Assembly (NCBI GenBank): GCA_035222895.1
Contig: JAVYIG010002372.1
Span: 62,001 to 126,000 of the forward strand
Origin: Strongylocentrotus droebachiensis
Lineage: Eukaryota > Echinodermata > Echinoidea > Camarodonta > Strongylocentrotidae
DNA length: 64,000 nucleotides
Direction of reading: 5' to 3'
In this document: positions 53,159-64,000 of the stretch, piece after piece
Layout of the letters: each line of letters begins with the position of its first letter
How positions within the stretch are numbered: the stretch's first letter is position 1
Position numbers and translations under genes: made by a program
The notes under the pieces: model-generated
Databases searched by the model: none
What the model was told of the DNA's origin: nothing
The model's input: only the letters and a program-made list of their open reading frames with translations

Positions 53159-53838
53159 TTTAGGGGGGGGGGGGGGGGGGACGTGTAAAAACATGTTAAT
53201 TTCATCTCTTTTTTTTAGATGGCCCCTCCCCCCTGGCGCTAAAGGGGGGGGGTGCGATTTTTCAAATTTTCGAGGGCTCAAAAAAAAACATTAGTGCTCA
53301 CTACCACTACCATTTCTACTTTATGATATTTTGACACTTAAATTAAATTTCGGGGCCTACAATTACTTAGCTATGCTTTCCTAGGTTTCCTCCACAATGT
53401 ATAGCCGCAAGCAATTATCCCCGCAATTATCTTAGTCTCAATCGTATACTTTTACTGCAATGTTTGTACCATATTTTGTATATTTCTCGTTTGTCAATAT
53501 TTTAATTAGAATGACTAGTCTTTGTAAAACAAAAAGATTTGTAAATGCAATATGCTGATATTGTGGAAAAATGAGTGAAAAAGGTCAGCCAAGCCAAGTT
53601 GGCGATTTATAAGCAGCACTTTGACAGCCTACTGATTTTGAAGATTAAAAATGATTGATTTATGTTACATCAATGATAATTTTTTACTCCATTTAATGTA
53701 ATAAAATAATACTTGATTATTCTAAATTGGTTTTATTGTATTAAAAAATATCAAATTTGGTAATAATAAATAAATATTTGTATAGATTTTTTAAACCTAC
53801 AAGTGTAGAGGCTGTTTTGTAATCATTTCATAATCAAG
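53159..53838. other. SDHAF4 upstream flank
   Basis: Starts with a truncated hAT-type end (CAGTGACGGATTTAGG, just before 53159) and G/C tracts to about 53255, then AT-rich DNA. The last few hundred bases are presumably the SDHAF4 promoter. No TATA box was identified. Confidence 0.4.
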
Positions 53839-54891
53839 ATGGCAGCCTCCAGAGCATCCAACTTTTGTCTCCAAGTCGTCAAAATTAGTCAATTAAAACC
53901 ATTTACTCAATGCAGTGGTAAGCCTATCCTACTTTTTAAAGTGCATTATTTCGTTAATTTATCGCGATTAACTTTTGAGAGGAGTATATTCCGAAAATAC
54001 TAAGTTAAAAGTCGGCTAGGGCGGCTTGCCGCTCTAACTCTAAGGTGGTGCCCGCATGTACATTTCTGTGTAGGGTTTATAAAGCTGGAGCTGGAAGCCC
54101 AGCCCAGCACACGCCGCGCGATAGTGCAGTGCAGGCAGATTGCGTTATAAAGTTGAATTGTTTACGGCTTTTGTCTTATAATAAGTTCCTTATTTACATG
54201 AAATGATTTTTAAATTATAATAATGGCATCTATTTATTTGTGAGTGAACTTATGGTCTATGACTATGACACAAAAGAGACTATCTAGATGATGTAGATCT
54301 AGACTCTAACTTTAGGCCTAGAGTCTACTTCTGATTTGTTTTGATTTTGGAGAATGTTGAAAAGTGCAAACAATTTGGAGAATTTCTAAAAGGGCAAACA
54401 ATCTGAAGAGAAAGAAAACGCTCAGGATTACTTCTTAGAACTAGAAGCTTGAAACACAGAGAGCTAAGCAGTCACTTACTTAGTTACTGTGACTTAGGAA
54501 GGGAATTTATAATCTACATGACTATCAATTTACTTTACAAAAAGATAAATCATTTATATTAATTTTTTCCATCTCTAATATTATCTTATTAGTAACTGCT
54601 GCAAGACAAATTATAATCACCTCACCAATCAGATGTGCATCAGCATCATCAACCGGTAACCAAGGAAACGGAGACCAATCTCCAGGGCCTGCCCCACTCA
54701 AGAAGCCATTCACTCCAGTGGGTAAACACGACGACCATATGCCGGAGAAGCACAGGGACGCCGAGAAGCAAGCTTTAAAAGCATTCCCAGACGATGTGAA
54801 TCCAGAGACGGGCGAGAAGGGAGGACCCAGGGGACCGGAACCAACTAGGTATGGGGACTGGGAGAGGAAAGGCAGATGCATTGATTTCTGA
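53839..54891 (+). CDS. SDHAF4: Succinate dehydrogenase assembly factor 4
   Basis: Two exons, 53839-53917 and 54644-54891, join in phase 1 to give 108 residues, the same length as the human protein. The N-terminus ([20 protein letters not shown]) is basic and amphipathic, as in a mitochondrial presequence. The C-terminal block [20 protein letters not shown] followed by IDF at the stop is the diagnostic signature of the family. SDHAF4 (yeast Sdh8) binds flavinylated SDHA in the matrix, protects it from auto-oxidation and helps it join SDHB in complex II. The acceptor used is the second of two AG sites 11 bases apart (54632 and 54643). Only the second keeps the frame. The gene is not linked to other SDH genes here. 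Confidence 0.95.
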
Positions 54892-57800
54892 TGATGGAAC
54901 AATGAAAGATACAAGAACCGTCTAGATTGGGAGGGGAAAAGGCAGTTTTGATAAGGGAAGAGGATACAAGCTCCTGATGGGAAGCAACCACACACGACCT
55001 GAAAAACCAGACTGAAGCATCTATTTATAATTATGATTATGAAGGGAAAAAATTGAAGGGACAGAATAAACCAGATACAAGGACTGCAAGAGGAAATGCA
55101 GATTTCTTGAATATAATCAATAGAGCATGATGGAGGGAATGAAATCCAACTGGATACAAAGTGAGAGGGATATTGATTGATGAACATACCTTTTTCTTCT
55201 TCCCTTCTTTGACCTCCCATCTCATAATTCCATGTTTGGCCGAACATCAAATGCATGACGACGACTTATTTTGTTCACTCTGTTCATTACATTTAATTTG
55301 ATTTAAATGCTCTTCCTTACATTTAAATGCGAGTCCTTAAATTTGAATGTGATTCCTATATATTGTACATGTATATTTATGTTTAGTATGTATGTATAAA
55401 GCCAGTGTTATTCATAGATAATCTAGTTTTTGATGAAAAGGAGGAGGCAGGGGCTTTGTGTCTTTCAATATTATTTGAACTTTACATTTACAAGGGCTCC
55501 AAACTAACATTTTTTTGTTTGGGGGTCTGGACTTAAATTTGTGGGTCTACATGCAATGAGCCTTATGTAGAAAAGTGTAACAATTTTATCTGAAACAAAA
55601 TCAATGATTATAAAAAAAAAAAATCTTACCAATCGACCTTATCCTTGGAATTAGTCTGTGACTCTGTGGACTGTGTTATGTTGACAAAAAGAATTCTTCA
55701 TATTAGTTTTGTTATAGAATAACTGATTTAAAAAATGATAACTTATATCTTAAAGGAAATTTCACCCCAAGAATAGGTGCAGGTATTCTGAAAAATAAGA
55801 TGTATTCCTGCCCTTTGATGTAAAATATTCCTCACGAAAGTGTGCAAGAGATATAAAAATGGAAGATATATTCTTGGCATGATGTAATACCTTATAGCCA
55901 TTTTCTTGAAAATGTGACGTACCAGGCAAACTTGAACACATATCATGAACAAAGCTTTGGTTGAAAACCCTTTTCAATTCAACAACAAAGCCCATTACTT
56001 TTCAATTAGGGAAAATCATAGCTGAGAAGGTAAAAATTACATTTGGTAAAAAATATATAACAGGAACAATTGTTCATTTTTGTTATGGTACAATGCAAAT
56101 TCATCCCAAATTTCATGTATGAAAAACTTGCAAAAGGTATGCCGGTACACTTACCACCCTTTTCAACTAAGGCAGTTAAACTTGTGAAATGTTATTGAAT
56201 GTGATTATTTGTTTTGTACAGAATATATATATAAATGCTCATGTTATTATACAGAATCTATCTCTGCATGAGCTTCATTTTTGATTTGGTAACTATTGCA
56301 GTGAGGATGTTGTCTACATTATCTCTCAAAGTGTGCTAGAGGTAGGCTAGAAATGGCTAGATTGCATTTGAACTGTACAAGGAAATAGTGATACATGTCT
56401 AAATGAATATTACAGGACAAAAGTCTTATTGGAGTCTATAAATGGACAATGAAAATATCGTAAAATCAAAAGGAATGAAGATTTTGTTTTTATTGATCAT
56501 AGTAATATATATATTCATATAATATTTATTATATAGTAATGAATTATCAATAGATTTGTACAGTAATGACAAACAATTACATAATGATAACAATAGTATA
56601 ACAATGAAACATTATATAAATTACAGTTGAAACCGACTGGAAATTTTCTTTCAAAACAGTTTAACAAGTTAAAGTAACCAAAAAAGTTAGAAATAGTGGA
56701 ATATTGCTCTGAAGGAAACGAATCGTGACAAGATCTGAATATATGCAGTGTACATTACTGATTCACTAAATTCATATCAAATTCAAATTGAGAATTTCAA
56801 TGTGAAAAGTTACAAAACTGGCTATATCTACATGTGAATTTACAAAAATTTGACTGTATATTCGTAATTTTCTTCTTTTCTTCATTATTTCAAAAGGAAT
56901 TCAAATGAATGGAAACAAATTTGAAATTCATAAATGGGATAATGGAAAATGTGTGATTGTAAATCTTCACAGAATACAAGTTTTGATGACAAAATGTTTG
57001 ATATTCCCTAATTACAAGTGATTGCATTAATGCAGTCCATTAATTTAATGTGACCAAATAAACAAATGCGGGAACATCATTTTATATTGAGTTTACACTC
57101 CTAAGTACAAAAAGACCCTAGTAGGATTACAAAATTTCTGAAGGCATAGAAATATAAAACAAATGTATGGGTATTGCAGTAACTATCATTAATCTCTGAG
57201 CAACAATGTGCAAATGGTCATCAATTTGAGTCTTCTAAACTCTTTAAAACATGGGCCTTGCATACTAAATCCCAGTACTTTTAATGGTTTTAGATGTTTG
57301 GGGATTGTTTTTCAATTTAATGTAAACATTGATCAAAATGTCTTCACCTAGCATAGCAGAGGGAAGCAAGGTACATAGATGCCATGTACATGTACATCCT
57401 TTTAACTCTTTATAAGCCAAACAAATAATATCCCTGTGCACATCATAGTTAAAATGGAATAGATATACCAAAAGCTTTAAGATTATTTATCAATTCCAAT
57501 GAATGATTAATCTATCCAGTCATGGGTTGTCATGGAGCTAAACAAGACCAGAAATGGGTAAATTAAAAAAAAAAATGTTTTGCACAAAGAACCCTCGGTC
57601 AATACGTGCCCATTGTTTTGTGCAAAATTGCACATGTGGTAAACAGGCCACTGTCCGGAGAGGAAAAGAAAGCAACTAATTGTTAAAATCCATGACATTA
57701 CTATTTTGTGTCGATTGGTTTACCAAAGCCTTTCCATTTTCCTGGGTAAGAAATAGAATGCATTATTAAATGTTTAAAAATTATTCATCGTATTTCTAAT

Positions 57801-60800
57801 GAGGAAAGAATGGTACATGTTTGGAGTTACTTTATTTTTTCTCTTGCTTCCTTGTGCTTTGATTCGATAGACGATTATTTTTGCCTCTGTACAGACTCTG
57901 ATATCAAGTTACATGTACTTTAATTCGTCTGAGACGTAAATTTAGACAATTTGAGCCAAAACAGACAATGGATTTTGAAACGTAGTAAACTACAAAGTAC
58001 ACATAAAAAATATAAGCTGTGTTCTTGGGATTCATCAAGTACATCTCAGTACCATGGCAAGCTTATTATGCAAAGAAATTGTATCGTTTGATAAGTAACA
58101 AAGCAACATTTTTTCCTCTATCCTGCCTATTTTGAAGTTACATTATATGCCGTCTTGTCATATGGCAAACATTAAACAGATGTTCATAGCATTATCTACT
58201 GACATATATCTGACATTTCTTTCCAAGTGGATAACAAAAAATTACCTATTAAAATAATGAGCATACAGCTATGCCTATGTTTACATCAATTCATGTTCTT
58301 GTAAGATTTAAAAAGAAAAGAAAGAAATACCCTTTCCGAAAAAGACTCACTGACAACTAAATAAAGTTTAGCACTAGAATGTTTCATGACTGGTACAGTA
58401 ACTTATTGCATAGGACTCACTTATAGAAATCATTCATATTGTATTATTATCCTGACTTTTCTTATACTTATGTGCAATAGTTCAAATCATTTTTTGTTTG
58501 GTCTTCATTTGTTACAAAGATGCCTGCATTGCGACTAAGAACACTTTAGGGGCAATTATCAAATTTATTGAAAAATCATGTTTGCACTTATCAGTTCATC
58601 ATTTGTTGATTTCATTCATTTTCTAAAATTAAATTTTCAGTAATCTATCATATTATACAACAAAAATAATTGGCAAGTTTCATATAAAATGTCATTTACT
58701 GTGAAAAACATTATTTTGCTTCATTTGTTTTCTTCAAGTTGGAGGTGTTTTTGTCAAAGATTTAAAAAAAAAAACATATTAGCTCCAAAAAGTCATTTGA
58801 GGAATCATAATTTGCTTTCTTGCTGCTCATGATAGTCAGGTTTGTTTTTGCTTTAGTCTAAGGAAATTTTAAACTGTACCCTTAGTGGTTAACAATTATT
58901 CTTTGTCATTAAAGAGGATGGGACTTCATAAGTCCAAGTTGATATCCTTGAAAGTTGTGAAGAATAACAACCATTTGCAAACACACGAAGGATAGTGATA
59001 ATCCAAGCAATTCTGAAACATAGTTTCTCATTAAAAAAAAAATTCAAATTCGGTGTTTAGATTTCAAAGTGAAATTAAACAATAATTTTCTGCGAAGATG
59101 CCCTATGGCTATTAAAGTGAAAAATCTGTCTGCGGAAAGTGATTAAAAAGACATTTCAAATCAATTTAACATGCGTTCCCCAGTCTAAACCTTGTGCACA
59201 TGAAAAATTGAAGACATATTACTATGCTGAATTTTGTGTCTGTATTGACTTTACTTTGCAAGCAGTCACACCTACTTGCATGTATAATGTACTATTTTAT
59301 CCCATGTTTAAAGAGAGCCTAAAATGATTGGATCAAAGCATACAGAAACACTGAAAGACATTTTCCTAAGAATATAAATATAGAGGAATACAAATTTTCT
59401 TCACTGCTCACTTTTTAGGGGTTTGCAAATGGTTGTCATGACTACCCTCAAACATAACAATTACGTTGGTTGTTTATACCCTTGTGCTAAGTGTCCTTGG
59501 ATTGTTCAATGGGAAATAATTATGAAAGTCAGTGATTTATACAATAGCACCTAAATATTCCAAATGAGTGGATTAATATTGCAACATGATATAGATATAT
59601 ACACATACATATTTACATATCAATAAATTTTGTCATTTGTGAAATGTAATATAGCTCTTTCTGGCATACACTTTCTTTTTGTCAAATACATGCTAACAGC
59701 ACACAAAAAAGGCAAGTTATCTGTAACCCCCTAAAAATAGGGCATTTTCCTCACAAACAAGTACACATGTATACAAAAACTGTACAAAAATTGCCAACAA
59801 AGCTTCTTGTCAAGTTACGTCAACATTATGCCTAATCTGTCTTACATAAAAATGCAGTACTTTCTTATAAAGATCTGAATAGCTACATAGGTATATCTGC
59901 GTTAAAATACTGCTATACTTACACAAAAACAAATAAAAACTTGTCTATATTTCTCTTCTTTGGGATAAGAATTTGTTTCTTCTGTTACTACAATATAATA
60001 TAACCATAAGCTTTATATAGTGAAATCTAGAAAATAAAATCTATAATTTTTTTAATTGGAATACAATGAATACAAGCAAAAGCCAACACCTTCTGACGAC
60101 ACAGACACAAACCATCCAAATATTTAAGAGAAAATTGTTATTTTCAATTGCTACAAAAACAAGGAATGCTGAAATTGGAAAATATCACTTTTTAATATCT
60201 AAATCTGAAAAAATATGTACATACAACATGCCAAACAATAGATCAAACAAAAAACAACAAAAGTTACATTTCAAATCAAACATAGCACAATTTATCAATA
60301 ACAATAATTTTTGCATTAATTCTAGATAGAAAGTTTGTACAAATGGAGTCACAATATAATGACATTTACAAGCTAGTACAAATGAGGGAAATTATTGTTT
60401 ATTTACTGAAGTACAAATTATTACATGGTGAATTAATACTCTTTGATTGTGAATACAAACAAGTACTGAGTTGGAAAAGGAACAAGAAGTGTGTGAGAAA
60501 AGCCCATTGTTTGGTCATCTAATGGGTACTAAGTAGCCAGTGTTGCATTACCCATTAACTCATGAGCAGAAAAGTGGGAAAATTATTTCATCTTTTGAGT
60601 TAAGTTAAAAACTGTGTCTGGTCTAGAATCGTGTCAAATATTCTTATACGTGAACAATTAAATAGTCAATAAAGTGTTAAAAATAACATGCACAAATTGC
60701 ACATTCAATTGAACACACTCAGGCACTTAGATTTAAAAGAGGAATGCAAAACCCCTTCAAAGGAAAAAAAAACACAATAGAGAAATGAGGTACTCTTTCA

Positions 60801-60832
60801 AAATATAACAATAGATCCCTTATACAGTCCCA
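54892..60832. other. Convergent 3' UTRs and intergenic DNA
   Basis: About 5.9 kb of AT-rich sequence between two convergent genes (SDHAF4 rightward, UNC13 leftward), with no exon on either strand. Much of it is likely UTR, since UNC13 mRNAs usually have long 3' ends. A dispersed repeat related to 8056-8170 lies near 55495-55600 (GGCTCCAAACTAACA). Confidence 0.5.
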
Positions 60833-63800
60833 TCAGCTTCTCCCCTGATCGCCACCCTCCGATCTCCTCTCTGACTTGAGTCGAACGAACTCCCGTGCCA
60901 CCTCGTCGTTCGTTCGCTGGGATAGGATGCGTAAGATGGTCCCACCCGTGTCGTTGACGTGCAGCTTGCGTCCTAGCGTACACACGCAGGCACAGCTGCC
61001 GCATTCCACGATGGTGTGGAGCTGAAGTACGCCGATCCCGATGAGATGGTCCTCCCTGGCGAAGCAGTAGTCCTTCACGCAGAAGTGGAGCTCATAAGAG
61101 ATGGGTTCATCCTCGTTACCTAGGATGCTACAAGTTACAAAAAGGTCAAAGGTTAAAGGTCATTCCTCAATTTGATCCATGCAACATTCTAATCACAGAC
61201 AAAATTCTTTCAACTTGAACCACATGATATACTAGCATCTTTAATTTCCAAATAACATTCTGTTAATACAACTCGATTTTAGTTGAGCCAGTGGGCAAGC
61301 GGCTCAAATCCAGACACAGCTTTCTGCACACTGTAGAGCCACTTAATACCAGCCCTCACAACCAAAGAATGACTCTGTGGTCTAACCATCTCCAGACCCC
61401 TCCACTTAAACTCTCCCTCAGCCCGAAGGAATCCCTCGCATCCGGCTCCAGCGAGACTTGGCCTTCCTGGCTAAGCCTCAACCGCCTAAGAACTGGCTAC
61501 GGACGATGCAGAGTCCTAATGCAGAGGTGGGGTCTTTGAGACGGACAGACAGATGCAGCCAGGAACAGACAATGGAACACCTGCTAGTCTGCCCATGCAC
61601 TCCTGCCAGAGCCATGCACCCAAGATGACCTGGAAGCCGTGAATTGCCATGCCAAAGCTGTGTGAACCACTGGACGGGACTTGTGTAGTGACTCAATAAG
61701 AAGAAGAAGAAGAACTAGATTTTATATAGATTGGTGAAATGTGACGTCATCAAAAATCTATTTTTAGAATTTCTCAATGTTGTCTTCATTTTCCGAAAAA
61801 GCATACAAAATAATGTCCCAATGTCGAAAACCAATTGAATATAATAAGTATTGACTGAGATATGACCATCTGAATAAATAAATGTCTGATGGGAACACAT
61901 GTTATAGTGCTCGGGTTCATAACATTAGGAACCAGAGCAATATATCACATTATTTTTGATGATCTTTTGGAAAATGAAGAAAAAATTGAGAAATTCTAAA
62001 AATAGATTTTTATGATGTCACAGCTTCGGTACTCTATTCCTTTTTACCATATATGGCACCCTACTACAATTACAGAAGAATTCTGTAAAACAAACTATGT
62101 CATCGTTTTTAATTTCAGTACTAACATATAAAGATGCTTTCACTGTTCTATCTTGTACTAAAAGATTTGGCCACAAAATTAATTACAACTAACTGAAGTT
62201 ACATGAACGTAAACAATTTTTCGAAAATTTCCTTGCTTTCTTTCCCCTATTACACTTTGAAATAAGAAAGACAATATTCTATTAACATGAATATTGGTAT
62301 TGATAGATACAAAACTGATTGGGCTTGTTTGTATAGGAGATAAAATGGCAGAGTCAACTGTATATTTGACTTTTCAGGACATTAGAAGAAAATGTTTGAG
62401 AAAACAGAAGGTGGACTATGTTTTTCTTTTGAGATATCTTGCTCTGATGAAGATGTAGTAACACAAATTTCCTGTTTAATGAATGCTTATCATTAAAGGG
62501 GGTGTAGCATGGCAAATAATGGTTAATGCCATCTACGACTTTTTGGACAACTGCGCATAAACAAATGGACTTGATTAACGGTCAGAGCATGCTAGCGTTT
62601 CGCGAAACAAACCAAAGTCCTCCTCACGCTTCGGTTTCTCGTATGTTGCACGCACATGAGTACTTTGGCCGCGTCGTCCGTAGTCGCATTATACCTGATT
62701 GGCCCCCGAGTCAGGCCACGGGAAAGACACATAGTCTCTTCATGCTACACCCCCTACCTGTTATAAATCTTTTATTTTCAGATAAACAGTTTCGACAATT
62801 AAATTTATTTTTTACGGAAATCATAACTTACAACTGGAAGGTCTCGTTGTACTTTGGCGCCCAGTTGTTGGACTTGGATTTGGAGGAATGTTTGCGTCTT
62901 TTATCGCTGAGATGTGGTCCAATCATGTAGACTTCTACAAACGGTCGGAACATACTTGTCGTGTTCCATTTTAATCCATTGCAGGCAACCACTGAAAAAC
63001 AGAAGTAAATACGCAATCAATAAATTGATATACATCGCACCAAGTATGCTAGATGATGATTAGGTAATTTATTTTTAACTTTCTTCCATTTAATCATAAT
63101 ACCCCCACTTTTGAACTTCAAACAAAATTGAGAACATTACAATTCAATCTTTCTATTGTTTCAAGTAATAAGGCACACTATCAATCCAAATTTGAACTCC
63201 ATACCGAGTTGCTTTGACTTTTAACTATCAAAATGTGAAAAAAATAATATTCTGTGGTTTCAGAAAATGATTAATAAAGTACATTTCAGCAGAGGAGACA
63301 GAGGAGAAAGAAAATAGTACATTGACCTTTATAGAGTACTGACCTTTGACATTGACCTTGTGTTCCCCTGTGCCAGGATGGGTGAAGAGGTCGACCTGAA
63401 TGGAGAGCTCACCAAACGACTGGTTGCCACTTGGTTGATCTGTAATCATAGAAGAAAAAAATATTAATTAATTAAAGTGTGTTATGTATCAATACCTGCT
63501 TTTCTTACCACTGCTTTTAAAAACATGTATTTGTTAAATCAATTATCCTTTTTGTTAATCATTTTCATTTTACATTTTATTTCATTCATTATTATTGTTG
63601 TTATCATTATTATCATCATTATTGTACCTATTATAATTATTATTATACTTAATTTGATTGTATATATTCTATTATTTGGGGGTAGTGTTTAAAAATTCTC
63701 TCATTTAGGGGTTCCATACGCCTATTGATAGAATACCTGAGAATTCGAGAATTATAGTTCATATAAGAGACAAAGAGAGAAGAGGGGGAGGGAGGGAAGG

Positions 63801-64000
63801 AGAGAGAGAGAGGGAGAGGATGAGAGGGAGAGAGAGAGAGAGGAAGAGAGAGAGAGAGAGAGAGAGAGAAAGATAAAAAAAAGAAACCAAAAAAACACAG
63901 AATTAGATCTCACACTAGAATAAACACACAAACACATGACATATAAAAATATCCCCAAATTTAAACATTACCTTGTTGATTCTGCGTCTGGACAAAGGTC
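60833..64000 (-). CDS. UNC13: UNC13/Munc13 C-terminal part (partial gene)
   Basis: Last four exons on the minus strand: 63972-64000 (cut by the window edge), 63344-63439, 62832-62991 and 60833-61127, with GT-AG sites and agreeing phases (1, 1, 2). The translated end is the C2C domain of UNC13: [71 protein letters not shown], and the near-invariant [20 protein letters not shown]. The protein primes synaptic and dense-core vesicles by opening syntaxin. The C2C domain, following the MUN domain, binds the vesicle membrane. A Cys-rich loop (CGSCACVC) replaces the aromatic loop of vertebrate Munc13-1. The exact paralogue cannot be told from this part. Confidence 0.93.
61270..61716 (+). mobile_element. 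Non-LTR retrotransposon 3' end, decayed
   Basis: In shifting frames it encodes [20 protein letters not shown], then [14 protein letters not shown], then DLEAVN. This is the C-terminal 'RTG.GRC ... C.EEQT..H.L..CP' zinc-like end of RTE/Jockey-related ORF2 proteins. It finishes with a (GAA)n tail at 61698-61716. At least two frameshifts and one stop are present. It lies in the last intron of UNC13, opposite to the gene. Confidence 0.8.
61740..62022. repeat. MITE-like inverted repeat
   Basis: The left arm TGTGACGTCATCAAAAATCT and ATTTTTAGAATTTCTCAAT pair with the right arm ending TTTTTATGATGTCACA. About 283 bp. It immediately follows the LINE tail in the UNC13 intron. Confidence 0.8.
62497..62755. 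repeat. MITE with AGGGGGTGTAGCATG ends
   Basis: The ends AGGGGGTGTAGCATG and CATGCTACACCCCCT are perfect 15-bp inverted repeats. The 259-bp element lies 76 bases from UNC13 exon 62832-62991. Target duplication not resolved. Confidence 0.8.
63778..63868. repeat. (GA)n microsatellite
   Basis: Interrupted GA/GGGA tract in a UNC13 intron. The Ser/Leu-rich antisense frame over it is low-complexity. Confidence 0.9.

Noticed and set aside
54525..55256. 243-codon open frame on the minus strand
   Set aside because: It is antisense to SDHAF4 exon 2 and its flank, is rich in Phe/Ser/Pro without domain features, and has no family resemblance. The plus-strand SDHAF4 signature explains the region.

Overview
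This window is animal nuclear DNA. Every recognisable host gene is split by GT-AG introns, coding density is low, and most of the remaining sequence is repeats. The gene set (ZCCHC9, a Ly6-type GPI-anchored protein, HAUS6, SDHAF4, UNC13), the abundant hAT-like miniature elements, a tRNA-derived SINE and the dispersed 'TGACCTTTGACC' repeats fit a marine invertebrate deuterostome. A sea urchin or another echinoderm is my best guess. The species is inferred, not shown.

Layout. 1-7.5 kb: a graveyard of broken coding pieces. It holds a basic-rich exon, a duplicated uncharacterised exon, MULE-like transposase and DUF6589-like remnants, tandem copies of a two-exon OB-fold domain (one split by a LINE reverse-transcriptase fragment), and a BEL/Pao-like zinc-knuckle fragment. 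8.8-15.3 kb: ZCCHC9 on the minus strand, four coding exons and 313 residues, with a likely upstream first exon. The intron between that exon and the conserved start is filled by nested inverted repeats. 15.4-19.4 kb: hAT-derived miniature elements with long G/C tracts, one of which seeded a seven-copy array of about 370 bp units. 21.1-23.1 kb: a three-exon Ly6/uPAR-domain gene on the plus strand. 27.4-29.2 kb: an internally deleted hAT-like element that keeps its BED zinc-finger exon. 29.95-46.2 kb: HAUS6 on the minus strand. All 18 coding exons could be placed and their phases all agree, giving 1,208 residues. Its introns carry many repeats. 46.8-53.2 kb: two copies of a long fold-back palindrome (one split by a hAT element with a perfect 8-bp target duplication), another inverted-repeat element, CT microsatellites and a satellite of about 113 bp. 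53.8-54.9 kb: SDHAF4, two exons, plus strand. 60.8-64.0 kb: the last four exons of a minus-strand UNC13/Munc13 gene, running off the right edge.

The host genes are not functionally linked: nucleic-acid-binding zinc knuckles, a cell-surface protein, spindle microtubule nucleation, succinate dehydrogenase assembly and synaptic vesicle priming. The most unusual content is in the repeats: a satellite array born from half of a hAT MITE plus its flank, long near-perfect palindromes sharing a 13-nt loop, and pseudo-exon duplications inside ZCCHC9 and HAUS6. Exon coordinates were placed by reading splice sites and checking reading phase by hand. No database search was run.
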